Shown: positions 35,441 through 44,139 of the stretch, piece after piece
Layout of the letters: each line of letters begins with the position of its first letter
Numbering within the stretch: position 1 is the first letter of the stretch
Assembly (NCBI RefSeq): GCF_052180215.1
Contig: NZ_CP197471.1
Location: 2,886,001 to 2,950,000 of the forward strand
DNA length: 64,000 nucleotides
Direction of reading: 5' to 3'
DNA from: Pseudoneobacillus sp052180215
Lineage (GTDB): Bacteria > Bacillota > Bacilli > Bacillales > Cytobacillaceae
Program-made: the position numbers and the translations under genes
Notes under the pieces: generated by a model
What the model was told of the DNA's origin: nothing
Database searches by the model: none
The model's input: only the letters and a program-made list of their open reading frames with translations

Positions 35441-35471
35441 AGTTTATGCAAGATAAGGGGGTGCTTATGAC
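35441..35471 (-). promoter_or_regulatory. Weak candidate SigE promoter for dacB
   Basis: On the minus strand GTCATAA (35465-35471) and CATAAACT (35441-35448), 16 bases apart. The -10 matches the SigE consensus at seven of eight bases, but the spacing is longer than usual. dacB is SigE-dependent in B. subtilis. Confidence 0.35.
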
Positions 35472-35499
35472 TAAAAAAGGACAGGTATTGTTTTAGTTA

Positions 35500-36390
35500 T
35501 TAAAACGGATTCCATTTTAATTCCATGGCTTTTTCAAACCGTTCCTCCACATCTTCCCAATTCACTACATTCCACCAATTTTTTACGTATTCCTGCCTAT
35601 TTGACTTATATTGCAAGTAATAAGCGTGTTCCCAAACATCTAGTACTAAAAGAGGGATCGTATCCCATTGAGTCAAAAGCATGTGACGCTCAGACTGTAA
35701 TATTTCAAGATGATGGGCACGAGGTGACCAAACCAGTAATGCCCAGCCAACTCCCTCTACCTGTTTTGCCGCTTCTGTAAAATGCATTTGAAAAGCTTCA
35801 AAGCTTCCAAAATAGTCATTAATCTCTTTTAAAAGTTTACCAGAGGGCTTTCCTCCACCATTTGGCATCATATTATTCCAAAATATGGTGTGTAAATAAT
35901 GACCCGACCCATGAAAAGCTAATTCCCTTGACCAATGTTTAACAAGAGAAAAATCATTTTTTTCTCGTGCATCCTTTAACTTTAATTCAGCTTTATTTAA
36001 TCCCTCTACATAAGCACGATGATGTGTATCATGATGCAATTTCATAATTTCTTCAGAAATGTAAGGCTCCAGTCCATTGTAAGGATAGGTTAAAACTGGA
36101 AGCTTATGCTTCCCAGCTTCGACTGCCGTTTTTTTCATCCAAATAGAACCTAGATGCTGTCTTTCTGAAAAATATTCTTCTACCTCTTGATGCAGTGCTT
36201 CCGCCTTTCTTTGAATATTAATGATTTCTTCTTGATTTGTAGGATCTTTAACCGTTTCTATAATTTTTGAAAATTGGTCTAAGCTTTTCCATATTCCTTC
36301 CCCATGTTGTACATTTTCTGATTGCAAAAAAGATTTCATTTCTTCATTCCAACCGAATAAGTCCTTTACGTAATTTTCAAATTCAGTCAT
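35500..36390 (-). CDS. sodF: Superoxide dismutase (Fe/Mn family) with N-terminal extension
   Basis: From ATG 36390 the product is 296 residues, longer than ordinary SodA (about 200). The C-terminal 200 residues are a Fe/Mn superoxide dismutase domain with metal ligands in KLHHDTHHRAYV, GSGHYLHTIFW and LDVWEHAYYLQY. The first 90 residues are a helical, charged extension of unknown role. This matches the second, SodF-type enzyme of Bacillus. GAAGGGGA precedes the start. Confidence 0.87.
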   Translation of the reverse strand: MTEFENYVKDLFGWNEEMKSFLQSENVQHGEGIWKSLDQFSKIIETVKDPTNQEEIINIQRKAEALHQEVEEYFSERQHLGSIWMKKTAVEAGKHKLPVLTYPYNGLEPYISEEIMKLHHDTHHRAYVEGLNKAELKLKDAREKNDFSLVKHWSRELAFHGSGHYLHTIFWNNMMPNGGGKPSGKLLKEINDYFGSFEAFQMHFTEAAKQVEGVGWALLVWSPRAHHLEILQSERHMLLTQWDTIPLLVLDVWEHAYYLQYKSNRQEYVKNWWNVVNWEDVEERFEKAMELKWNPF

Positions 36391-36474
36391 AAAGTCCCCT
36401 TCTTTCGTTTTCATTGATTCAATCTACATCGTATGAATCTATGACTCTAACGATTCCAAGAAAAGGATATAATT

Positions 36475-36509
36475 CGAAAAAAATGAGTGGTTCAATGAAC
36501 CACTCATTT
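36475..36509 (-). terminator. Terminator after ypuI
   Basis: AAATGAGTGGTTC (36481-36493), AAT loop, GAACCACTCATTT (36497-36509), then six T on the minus strand. The hairpin includes the last codons and stop of ypuI. Confidence 0.87.
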
Positions 36510-36992
36510 GGATTGCAGTAATTTAGTTTTATAATCCGTTTCATAATATTCAAGTTCTTCACGTAAATGTTGGAACCCGCCTTCTAATTGCTGAAACAAT
36601 AGCTGAATAGATGCGGAAACATCATCTCGAAAACATATCGCATTTTTCCCCGTGTAGGCAGCTCTACTGTCTTCATACCACACATCGCTTTTTGGTGAAA
36701 AGAACTCTTCAATACACTGATGATATATTTTATATAAGATTTTTTCTGCCAATGCCTTAGGAAATGGGGATGTTTTAAGAATCATTTGAGAAGCTTCTAA
36801 TCCTTCTTCACTATATACCAGTAATCGCCGGCATTGTGATAATAATTTCTTATAATAATCGACCAAATCTTTATCTTCCTGAACTAAATGATGAAGTGTA
36901 GTTTCATTTAAAAACTTTTCAAGAAGCATGACGGTTTTATCTAAATGATTCTTTACATCTTCTAGCTGCGATTCTACAATCGTGTTAGCCAT
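36504..36992 (-). CDS. ypuI: YpuI-like protein (DUF3907)
   Basis: The 162-residue, mostly helical soluble protein starts MANTIVESQLEDVKNHLDKT and contains YYKKLLSQCRRLLVYSEEGL. Its position next to scpB/scpA and overall sequence fit YpuI (DUF3907), of unknown function. No signal peptide or membrane helix is visible. Confidence 0.8.
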   Translation of the reverse strand: MANTIVESQLEDVKNHLDKTVMLLEKFLNETTLHHLVQEDKDLVDYYKKLLSQCRRLLVYSEEGLEASQMILKTSPFPKALAEKILYKIYHQCIEEFFSPKSDVWYEDSRAAYTGKNAICFRDDVSASIQLLFQQLEGGFQHLREELEYYETDYKTKLLQSK

Positions 36993-37007
36993 CCATTTTC
37001 CCCTTTC

Positions 37008-37427
37008 TTAGTTGGGTTGAACAACATATTGAAGTGGTGATTTGATCTCAACTTGATTTTTTCCGTTTAAGTCTGTTAAAAGCTCTTTCAATTTTTCAAT
37101 ATTCATATCTTGGAAACAAAATTGAAATTCTTTTTCCGTATTAATATATAGACGTTTGCGATGTCTTAGTCCTGGATTCTTTAATAAGCAAACAAGTGCA
37201 ACAATATCTTTAATATAAATATCTGTTCCATTCACATTAAAAAATGGATTTTCTTCAAACGGAGTATATTGTTTAAAATGTTCTTCATAGTAACGTACAT
37301 ATAGTACATGAAGACTTTTTTCTACTCCATCTTCAACGTATGTAATCTCACTCCGATTAAAGTAGTCTTCGGATGTATTCGGCTTTTCTTTTTCAAGTTC
37401 ATAACCTTTACATTCTTTTATTATCAT
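37008..37427 (-). CDS. Hypothetical protein between ypuI and scpB
   Basis: The 139-residue soluble protein is mixed alpha/beta by eye, rich in charged and aromatic residues (VRYYEEHFKQYTPF, LLKNPGLRHRKRLYI), without signal peptide or membrane helix. I do not recognise a family. It is followed by ypuI after 15 bases, so they may be co-transcribed. AGGAGG lies before the ATG. Confidence 0.78.
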   Translation of the reverse strand: MIIKECKGYELEKEKPNTSEDYFNRSEITYVEDGVEKSLHVLYVRYYEEHFKQYTPFEENPFFNVNGTDIYIKDIVALVCLLKNPGLRHRKRLYINTEKEFQFCFQDMNIEKLKELLTDLNGKNQVEIKSPLQYVVQPN

Positions 37428-37481
37428 ATTAACCCTCCTGATTGTACATTACATACATATATTAGCATATTATCCAAAGAG

Positions 37482-38072
37482 TTAGCCGTTAGAACCCATT
37501 GTTTCTTGAAATTTTTCGAAAAATAAATCGGCTTCTTCTTGAACAAAGTCCTCTTCGAATTTTTCAGGTAAAGGCGGTAATTCCTCAAGACTTTTAAGTC
37601 CAAAGGATTCTAAAAACTCCTTAGTTGTACCATAAAGGTAAGCTCTTCCCGTTCCTTCTGATCTCCCGACTTCCTTAATTAACACTTTACTCATTAAAGT
37701 TTGAAGTGGACGTTCCGTTTTCACACCTCTAATTTCCTCTATTTCCAATCGTGTAATAGGCTGCTTATAAGCGATAATCGCTAAAGTTTCTAATGCTGCC
37801 TGGGATAAACTTGAGTTTGATGGGGCTTCCACTAGCTTTTTTAAATAAGAAGCATTCTCCTTTTTAGTAGCTAATTGAAAGGTTCCAGCCAGTTCAACAA
37901 TCGAGATTCCACGATTTTTATTTTCATACTCAGCTTGTAGATTTTGAATAATATCTTCTGCTATTTGCTCATCTACTTCAAGCACGCTGGATATTTGCTT
38001 TAAGGAAAGGCCTTCATCCCCGGCAGCAAACAAAAGACTTTCCACAATGCCTGTCCAATTAATGATTTCCAA
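37482..38072 (-). CDS. scpB: Segregation and condensation protein ScpB
   Basis: The 196-residue protein has two winged-helix domains, with the typical SQAALETLAIIAYKQPITRLEIEEIRG (partly quoted: AALETLAIIAYKQPITR) and RPLQTLMSKVLIKEVGRSEG. ScpB dimers join ScpA and SMC to form the condensin that organises the chromosome. It overlaps scpA by 14 bases. A polar, acidic tail follows the second domain. Confidence 0.95.
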   Translation of the reverse strand: MEIINWTGIVESLLFAAGDEGLSLKQISSVLEVDEQIAEDIIQNLQAEYENKNRGISIVELAGTFQLATKKENASYLKKLVEAPSNSSLSQAALETLAIIAYKQPITRLEIEEIRGVKTERPLQTLMSKVLIKEVGRSEGTGRAYLYGTTKEFLESFGLKSLEELPPLPEKFEEDFVQEEADLFFEKFQETMGSNG

Positions 38073-38829
38073 TTAATTCTGCTCCTTCCAAAGACATTAC
38101 ATAAATCTCCGCAAAATTCCCTTCCTGTTCTATTCTTATTTCTTTTCGTTTCATTAATTCTAAAATGGCTAAGAAGCTAACAACCATTTGTTCCTTTTGT
38201 GGGAATGGAAAGAGATCATAAAAGCTTTTTTTACCTCTAAAATTCTTTAAATCCAATAATATTTCTTCCATCCTCTTTTCAATGGAAACTTCTTGCCTTG
38301 CAATTTTAGTTGAAAGCGGCTTTTGAAGCTTCTTTCTTCTCATTAACTTCTGAAAAGCTCCGAGCATGTCATAAAGAGAAACATTTAACTCTACACGATC
38401 CATTACTATCTCTTTTGATAGCTCAGATAGATCGCTTGGAGGTTTTGAAAACATTAAGCTTCTTTCTTCTTCTAACGTTTTTAAATCCTGGGCTGCTTCT
38501 TTATATTTACGATATTCTATTAGTCTCTCGACCAGTTCGTCGCGCGGGTCTTCCTCCAAGTGATATTCTAACTCATCACCAAGTACTTCTTCCTCATGCT
38601 TAGGGAGAAGCATCTTACTCTTAATGGCAAGCAACGTAGCTGCCATTACTAAATATTCACTTGCCATATCTAAATGCAGTTCTTTCATCGTATGAATATA
38701 TATTAAATACTGTTCCGTTACTTCCGCCACCGGTATATCATATATATCAATTTCTAATCTGTTTATTAAATGAAGCAGTAAATCTAATGGTCCTTCAAAG
38801 GTATCAATTTTTACATTATATTGTTGCAT
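38059..38829 (-). CDS. scpA: Segregation and condensation protein ScpA
   Basis: The 256-residue kleisin has the signature N-terminus VKIDTFEGPLDLLLHLINRL and a C-terminal winged helix (VVSFLAILELMKRKEIRIEQ). It links the SMC head domains and binds ScpB. It is the first gene of scpA-scpB and diverges from ypuF. Confidence 0.95.
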   Translation of the reverse strand: MQQYNVKIDTFEGPLDLLLHLINRLEIDIYDIPVAEVTEQYLIYIHTMKELHLDMASEYLVMAATLLAIKSKMLLPKHEEEVLGDELEYHLEEDPRDELVERLIEYRKYKEAAQDLKTLEEERSLMFSKPPSDLSELSKEIVMDRVELNVSLYDMLGAFQKLMRRKKLQKPLSTKIARQEVSIEKRMEEILLDLKNFRGKKSFYDLFPFPQKEQMVVSFLAILELMKRKEIRIEQEGNFAEIYVMSLEGAELIGNH

Positions 38830-39017
38830 ATTCTCACCAAAATTTCTTTTTCATCCAGTAATACCTTCATTTTACTGAATAATTTCGTTTTAGTATAGAG
38901 TTTACTATAGGAAAACATCTAGAAAATATCCCCTTTTCCTAGATAAAGGAGGAAAGTATTTTTAGCTTTCAAATTTGAATAGTATAATAAAAGGAGTTGT
39001 GGATTGGAGGAATTATA

Positions 39018-39536
39018 TTGTTACCTAATGCTTTTGTAAAGTATTTATATCACTTTCATGTTGATCGGGATTATTTTGAATGTCATGAAATTCTTGAAGA
39101 CTTTTGGAAACAAGAAACGAACCAGGAAAAAAACTCGATATGGGTGGGTCTGATTTTGCTAGCTGTCGCGAATTATCATCACCGTCGTCAAAATTTTCCA
39201 GGTGCTATCAGAACCTTAGAAAAAGCAATAAATATTCTGTATGCTAAAGAAACCGAGCTAACGGCTTTAGGAATTGATTCCCAATTATTTTTTGAACAAT
39301 TAGATACTCATTTAACAAGGATTAGAAAAAAAGAATTTTATGAAAGCTATTCACTACCTCTATTTCGTCAGGTGTTCATCGATTATTTCCCTCATTATGA
39401 TCCATGTTCATGGGGCAAGAAAAGTGATTTGTCTAATGAATATCTTGTAAATCGGCATAAGCTTCGGGATCGTTCAGATGTAATTAAGGAAAGAGAAAAG
39501 GCCATTTATAATCGCAAAAAAAAAGACAGTGAATAA
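39018..39536 (+). CDS. ypuF: DUF309 protein YpuF
   Basis: The 172-residue protein has the DUF309 motif YFECHEILEDFWK near residue 22 and a following helical core (SIWVGLILLAVANYHHRRQN). The family has conserved His and Glu residues but unknown activity. The preferred start is TTG 39018 with GGAGG 7 nt upstream; another TTG at 38997 abuts AAGGAG. The C-terminal 35 residues are charged. Confidence 0.82.
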   Translation: MLPNAFVKYLYHFHVDRDYFECHEILEDFWKQETNQEKNSIWVGLILLAVANYHHRRQNFPGAIRTLEKAINILYAKETELTALGIDSQLFFEQLDTHLTRIRKKEFYESYSLPLFRQVFIDYFPHYDPCSWGKKSDLSNEYLVNRHKLRDRSDVIKEREKAIYNRKKKDSE

Positions 39537-39546
39537 CTGTCTTTTT
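39516..39546 (+). terminator. Bidirectional terminator between ypuF and ribT
   Basis: AAAAAGACAGT, GAATA loop, ACTGTCTTTTT with A- and T-runs on both sides. It overlaps the stop of ypuF. Confidence 0.82.
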
Positions 39547-39556
39547 GTTCAACTGG

Positions 39557-39910
39557 TTAACAATCTTCTGTTTCACACTTTTGAATAAAAGCTTCTGTCA
39601 ACGTATTAGTAACCAGCATCTTGTCTGGATACAACTCTTTAATTGCTTGAACCATCTTTTTTCCTATACCTTGATTTCGATGAGACGGATTGACAGATAT
39701 ATGCTGAATCTCGTAGGAATGTTCATCGCGAAAGGTTAGTCCTATTAATCCAATGATATCTTCTTCTTTCCATAAAAAAAGTTGCCATGAATCTTCATGT
39801 TCATAGTTTTTCATGGATTGCTGCAGTTTCTTAAGGTCCTTTTCATTTGGCATAAAGGACAATAACCCCATGGCTATTTTTTCAAATGTTTTTTTATAGC
39901 GAATTAACAT
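39557..39910 (-). CDS. ribT: RibT-like GNAT acetyltransferase
   Basis: The 117-residue protein starts MLIRYKKTFEKIAMGLLSFM and has the acetyl-CoA-binding motif HRNQGIGKKM (near residue 78). It matches RibT, the last gene of the B. subtilis riboflavin operon, whose substrate is unsettled. No ribDEAH genes or FMN riboswitch are present beside it here. The roughly 270-base gap upstream to lysA shows nothing else than the lysA terminator. Confidence 0.88.
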   Translation of the reverse strand: MLIRYKKTFEKIAMGLLSFMPNEKDLKKLQQSMKNYEHEDSWQLFLWKEEDIIGLIGLTFRDEHSYEIQHISVNPSHRNQGIGKKMVQAIKELYPDKMLVTNTLTEAFIQKCETEDC

Positions 39911-40133
39911 ATATATCCCTCATTAATTTAAGTAAAGGCTGTATTCGAATAAAGTGAACAGATCTAAATTGTTCTCACTAATGTTCTAGTTTCTCCAAAT
40001 ACTTAAATGCTTAAACTTTTTCTTCATATTATATGTATAAGTAATACGTTTGTTGCATATATCTAATGGTTATCATATTACATAAAGTATTAGACTTCAA
40101 TCCTAATTTAAGTTTAGCAAAAAAGAGAGGTAA

Positions 40134-40172
40134 GAAAAAGAGGTTAACCATACTATATAAAGGGTTAACCTC
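40134..40172 (-). terminator. Terminator after lysA
   Basis: GAGGTTAACC (40140-40149) pairs with GGTTAACCTC (40163-40172); on the minus strand it is followed by a T-rich run. Confidence 0.85.
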
Positions 40173-40180
40173 ATAATCAT

Positions 40181-41500
40181 TTATATTTCCACTTTTTTCT
40201 TTAATGATAAATCTAAACGTACTAAATCTTCAAAGGTTTCACGTTTTACAACTAATTCTACCATTCCATCTTCTACAAAAACAACTGGTGGTCTAGGTAT
40301 TCTATTATAATTATTCGCCATAGAATAACCGTATGCCCCAGTACAGAAAACAGCCAAAATATCATTGTTGTCCGATTTTGGAAGAGGTAAGTCCCAAATT
40401 AACATATCTCCAGATTCACAGCATTTCCCTGAGATAGCCACCGTTTCCTCCACTTCGTCTAGAGGGCGATTAGCGAGAACAGCTTCGTATTTAGCTTGAT
40501 AGAGAGCCGGACGAATATTATCGCTCATTCCTCCGTCAACTGCTACATACTTTCTAACATTTGGAACTTCCTTTTGTGACCCAATTTTATACAGAGTTGT
40601 TCCAGCATCTGCAACTAAAGACCGGCCAGGTTCTATCCAAATTTCGGGAAGTTCCATTTTAAATTTTTCGATTTGTCTCTTTACTTCCAAAATAATTTCT
40701 TCTACATATTTTGCTGGCGGAATAGGTTCGTCTTCACTGGTGTAACGAATACCAAAGCCCCCACCGAGATTTAAAACCGTAGAAGTATATCCAAAATCTG
40801 ATCTCCATTGGTTTAGCTTTTCAAAGATCTTTTGTGTTGCAAGAATAAAACCAGTTGTATCAAAAATTTGCGATCCAATGTGACAGTGGATGCCTAGTAC
40901 CTCTAATCTTTCATATTTAAGGGCCATTTTTAACGCCGTTTCTGCTTGTCCATTTTGTAGATCAAAGCCAAACTTAGAATCTTCTTGACCGGTAAGAATA
41001 TAATCATGAGTATGTGCTTCAATTCCAGGTGTAACACGAAGTAATATCTTTGCTTTCGTATTTTTCGCCTCACATAAATGAATAAGCTGTTCTAATTCAA
41101 AAAAGTTATCCACTACTATGCAGCCAATTTGATGCTCTAGTGCCATTTCAAGTTCTTCTAAACTTTTATTATTTCCATGGAAGTGAATTTTTTCCGTCGG
41201 AAATTTTGCAGCAAGCGCAGTATATAATTCTCCACCAGATACCACATCCAAAGAGAGACCTTCTTCATGGACAAGTTGTACCATTCCTATAGTTGAAAAT
41301 GCTTTACTAGCATATGCAACTTGCGCCTTCACTTCTAAATTTTCAAAAGTGGTTTTAAAACCACGTGCTCGTTCACGAATTAACGCCACATCATATACGT
41401 AAAGAGGTGTTCCATACTTTTCCACTAAATCAACGGTATCAACACCGCCTATTTCTAAGTGGCGCTGAGAATTAATTTTTGCCGTTCCATAAAAATGCAT
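40181..41500 (-). CDS. lysA: Diaminopimelate decarboxylase
   Basis: The enzyme makes lysine from meso-diaminopimelate. From ATG 41500 the product is 439 residues, the usual length. The PLP-binding lysine is Lys66 (VAYASKAFST); further motifs are HGNNKSLEELE, LNLGGGFG, EPGRSLV and the CESGDML cysteine near the C-terminus. GAGGGA precedes this ATG; the longer frame to 41530 lacks a site. It follows spoVAF, as in B. subtilis. Confidence 0.95.
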   Translation of the reverse strand: MHFYGTAKINSQRHLEIGGVDTVDLVEKYGTPLYVYDVALIRERARGFKTTFENLEVKAQVAYASKAFSTIGMVQLVHEEGLSLDVVSGGELYTALAAKFPTEKIHFHGNNKSLEELEMALEHQIGCIVVDNFFELEQLIHLCEAKNTKAKILLRVTPGIEAHTHDYILTGQEDSKFGFDLQNGQAETALKMALKYERLEVLGIHCHIGSQIFDTTGFILATQKIFEKLNQWRSDFGYTSTVLNLGGGFGIRYTSEDEPIPPAKYVEEIILEVKRQIEKFKMELPEIWIEPGRSLVADAGTTLYKIGSQKEVPNVRKYVAVDGGMSDNIRPALYQAKYEAVLANRPLDEVEETVAISGKCCESGDMLIWDLPLPKSDNNDILAVFCTGAYGYSMANNYNRIPRPPVVFVEDGMVELVVKRETFEDLVRLDLSLKKKVEI

Positions 41501-41533
41501 TCCATGTCCCTCATTCCTATATAACCTCAAGGA

Positions 41534-41570
41534 TATAAAATAGACAGAATCTTTACGAAACTGTCTATTT
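41534..41570 (-). terminator. Terminator between spoVAF and lysA
   Basis: AAATAGACAG (41538-41547) pairs with CTGTCTATTT (41561-41570); a short T-rich stretch follows on the minus strand. Confidence 0.72.
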
Positions 41571-41640
41571 AAAACTGTAACGCTTTATTTAATTAAAAAC
41601 TTTATCATAAGTAAAGGGAATCTGCAATTGGTTTTCAACA

Positions 41641-43119
41641 TCAATTTGTCGGCTGACGGTAACGATTTCTAGCATGTGTAATGCTTGGTCTCATTTTCGC
41701 TCCAGGAACGGATTGGCGAACTAAGATTTTGAAAAAAGCAATGGGCTGGAAAGGTAAAAATGGCCAAAAATAACGAATATTTAAGGAACGAATACTTGCA
41801 AGCAATAGAATAAACAAGGTTACACCTGCTACATATCCAGGGACATGGAAAATAGCTACGATTATGAGAAGGAATAGCCTTACGATTTTATTTGCAATTC
41901 CTAATTCATAACTCGGTGTCATAAAATTACCTATACCTGCAACCGCTACATATAAGATAACTTCTGGTACAAACAAACCTACATCAATAGCAATTTGTCC
42001 AATTAATACGGCGGCAATTAAACCCATAGCAGTTGAAAGCGAAGTGGGTGTATGAACAGCCGCCATTCTAAGGAACTCTATCCCCAAATCTGCAAATAAC
42101 AATTGGGCAATAACTGGAATATTCGTTTCTTTATTTGGACCAATAAAGGCTAAACGTTCCGGCAATAAATCTGGTTCTAAAATAAATAAAAACCATAGTG
42201 GTAAAAGAAAAATGGATGTGAAAATACCTATAAATCGAACCCATCTTACAAATGTACCAACGGCAGGTGATTGACGGTATTCCTCAGCATGTTGAACATG
42301 ATGGAAAAAGGTTGTTGGTGTAATCATGACACTCGGTGAAGTGTCTACAAAGATAATGACATGGCCCTCTAAAATATGTGCTGAAACGACATCAGGGCGT
42401 TCCGAATACCTTACAAGTGGAAATGGATTATAACCCTGTTTCACTAAAAATTCCTCTACGGTTTTATCAGCCATTGTTAATCCGTCTGTTTCAATAGCCT
42501 TTAGTTCTTTTTTTATAACTTCCACTAGGTCTGGATCAGCTACATCCTCAATATATCCGATTGCTATATCAGTTTTAGAACGTTCCCCTACCTTCATGAT
42601 TTCAAACCGCAGTTTTTCATCTCGAATTCGTCTTCTTGTAAGTGCAGTATTAACAATAATATTTTCGGTATAGCCATCACGAGCCCCACGTACTACTTTT
42701 TCGGTATCTGGTTCTTGTGGTTGACGTCCAGGATAACTTCGTACATCAATAACTAAACCTTCTGTTTCTCCTTCAACTACCGCTACCATTAGCCCTGATA
42801 ATACCTGGTCTACTAATTCATCTAATGTTTTTATCCGATTAACCGACTGGTGAACAAGACGATTTTCTACGATACTAAAAAGATTAGTGGATAACTTTTC
42901 GTGATCATTGATCTCCACAAGTTCTTCTAATAATTCAATAATGAACTGTGTATCACATAGCCCGTTTACATAGTATAGGTGTACATCTTTTCTAAGTATT
43001 TTTAGTTTTCTCACACCTAAATCAAAACTTTTACCTAAGCCAACCCTATTTTTCATATACTGTTCAATAGCTTCTAATGACTCCGGGATTGATTTTTTAT
43101 CCTTCATTTTCTGTGACAT
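41641..43119 (-). CDS. spoVAF: Stage V sporulation protein AF
   Basis: The 492-residue protein resembles the A subunits of nutrient germinant receptors (GerAA family): a soluble N-terminal half, VEGETEGLVIDVRSYPGRQP and PRQPQEP-like region, then about five or six membrane helices from residue 290. In B. subtilis SpoVAF is the last gene of the spoVA operon and is thought to amplify germination. It overlaps spoVAEa by 23 bases. Confidence 0.92.
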   Translation of the reverse strand: MSQKMKDKKSIPESLEAIEQYMKNRVGLGKSFDLGVRKLKILRKDVHLYYVNGLCDTQFIIELLEELVEINDHEKLSTNLFSIVENRLVHQSVNRIKTLDELVDQVLSGLMVAVVEGETEGLVIDVRSYPGRQPQEPDTEKVVRGARDGYTENIIVNTALTRRRIRDEKLRFEIMKVGERSKTDIAIGYIEDVADPDLVEVIKKELKAIETDGLTMADKTVEEFLVKQGYNPFPLVRYSERPDVVSAHILEGHVIIFVDTSPSVMITPTTFFHHVQHAEEYRQSPAVGTFVRWVRFIGIFTSIFLLPLWFLFILEPDLLPERLAFIGPNKETNIPVIAQLLFADLGIEFLRMAAVHTPTSLSTAMGLIAAVLIGQIAIDVGLFVPEVILYVAVAGIGNFMTPSYELGIANKIVRLFLLIIVAIFHVPGYVAGVTLFILLLASIRSLNIRYFWPFLPFQPIAFFKILVRQSVPGAKMRPSITHARNRYRQPTN

Positions 43120-43681
43120 TTAAACCGCTCCTTTCTATGATAATTTCAACTGCCTTTTTAGTAATTGGAGAGCCATTATCTATATGGTCATGCTTTGACA
43201 TTTTACCAATATCCCCTATACCAACGATGATAGGAATATTTAACTCATCTAAACAATAAACCGTATCCCCATTCATTCGTCCGATTTCTAAATCAGGTAA
43301 ACCATGCTTATCGACACCAAATGGGGTTAAATTCCCTTCACGGTCAATACACACATCCACTCTAGTCCATTCATGTTGGTGTGTATTAGAAGCAACAGCT
43401 ATGACACCTAATACATTGATGTCTTGGTGGTTAGCTACATATTTAAGGGCTTTTTCCCCTGCTCCTTCCCCCATAAAACCGCTATCATCAAACATAACTA
43501 AAACAGGGTCATTTGCGGCTTTTTTAATGAGCTTTACGATTTCAGGCCCAGTTAAATGTGACGGATTCCCGTGAGACATTGAAATACAGCGTCCGCCTAT
43601 ATCCTTGGCTACTTTTTCAATTGTTCTTCTTGCATAATCATCGCCATCCGTTATTAAAATCACTTGTCTTCTCTCTTCCAT
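43097..43681 (-). CDS. spoVAEA: Stage V sporulation protein AEa
   Basis: The 194-residue soluble protein starts MEERRQVILITDGDDYARRT and has an SMSHGNPSHLTGPE motif and DDSGFMGEGAGEKAL, as in SpoVAEa. It belongs to the spoVA set needed for dipicolinic acid release and uptake. It follows spoVAB directly here; the usual spoVAC, AD and AEb genes are not between them. Confidence 0.9.
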   Translation of the reverse strand: MEERRQVILITDGDDYARRTIEKVAKDIGGRCISMSHGNPSHLTGPEIVKLIKKAANDPVLVMFDDSGFMGEGAGEKALKYVANHQDINVLGVIAVASNTHQHEWTRVDVCIDREGNLTPFGVDKHGLPDLEIGRMNGDTVYCLDELNIPIIVGIGDIGKMSKHDHIDNGSPITKKAVEIIIERSGLNVTENEG

Positions 43682-43713
43682 ATTGATGTCCTTTCATTGG
43701 GGATTCGTATCCT

Positions 43714-44139
43714 CTAGAGTTTGACAAAGTAGATCCAATGAAAAAGTGAGCCGAAAATTTTACCTAATACGATTGCCATTATCAAATTTGTTATCTTCCC
43801 ATCTACTCCCACTCTTTTTGCTAATATAGGTAATACATTTAAAACCTCTGTCAATGCTGCAGCGATCATTCCGATAAATATTCCTACCGCCAATCCAATT
43901 GGAATTAAAATAAATTTTGTTAAATGTAAAATTACATCCTCTAAGCTCACAATTGTTCCTGCTAATGCACCTAATACAACTGACCATTCGTACCAATGAA
44001 TCATTTTCATCGTTTTACTTAATTGTGTTAATCTCGGAATCACACCTAATACGGTTAAAAAAGCTACAAATCCTGTTCCCACTGCCAACCCACCAGCTAA
44101 ACCAATAAATAGAACAATAAGTATTTTAATGCTTATCAA
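43714..44139 (-). CDS. spoVAB: Stage V sporulation protein AB
   Basis: The 141-residue membrane protein has about four hydrophobic segments (residues 5-28, 48-66, 74-98, 116-135) and matches SpoVAB. It is part of the membrane complex for dipicolinate transport in spores. It overlaps spoVAA by 14 bases. Confidence 0.9.
   Translation of the reverse strand: MISIKILIVLFIGLAGGLAVGTGFVAFLTVLGVIPRLTQLSKTMKMIHWYEWSVVLGALAGTIVSLEDVILHLTKFILIPIGLAVGIFIGMIAAALTEVLNVLPILAKRVGVDGKITNLIMAIVLGKIFGSLFHWIYFVKL

Noticed and set aside
39911..40180. Possible FMN riboswitch upstream of ribT
   Set aside because: No RFN-like conserved bases; the region contains only AT-rich sequence and the lysA terminator.
43682..43713. 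Remnant of spoVAC/AD/AEb between spoVAB and spoVAEa
   Set aside because: Only 32 bases, filled by the spoVAEa ribosome-binding region; no trace of the missing genes.
43760..43996. 78-codon minus-strand frame inside spoVAB
   Set aside because: Alternative frame of spoVAB with Arg/Cys/Asn-rich composition; spoVAB itself is conserved.
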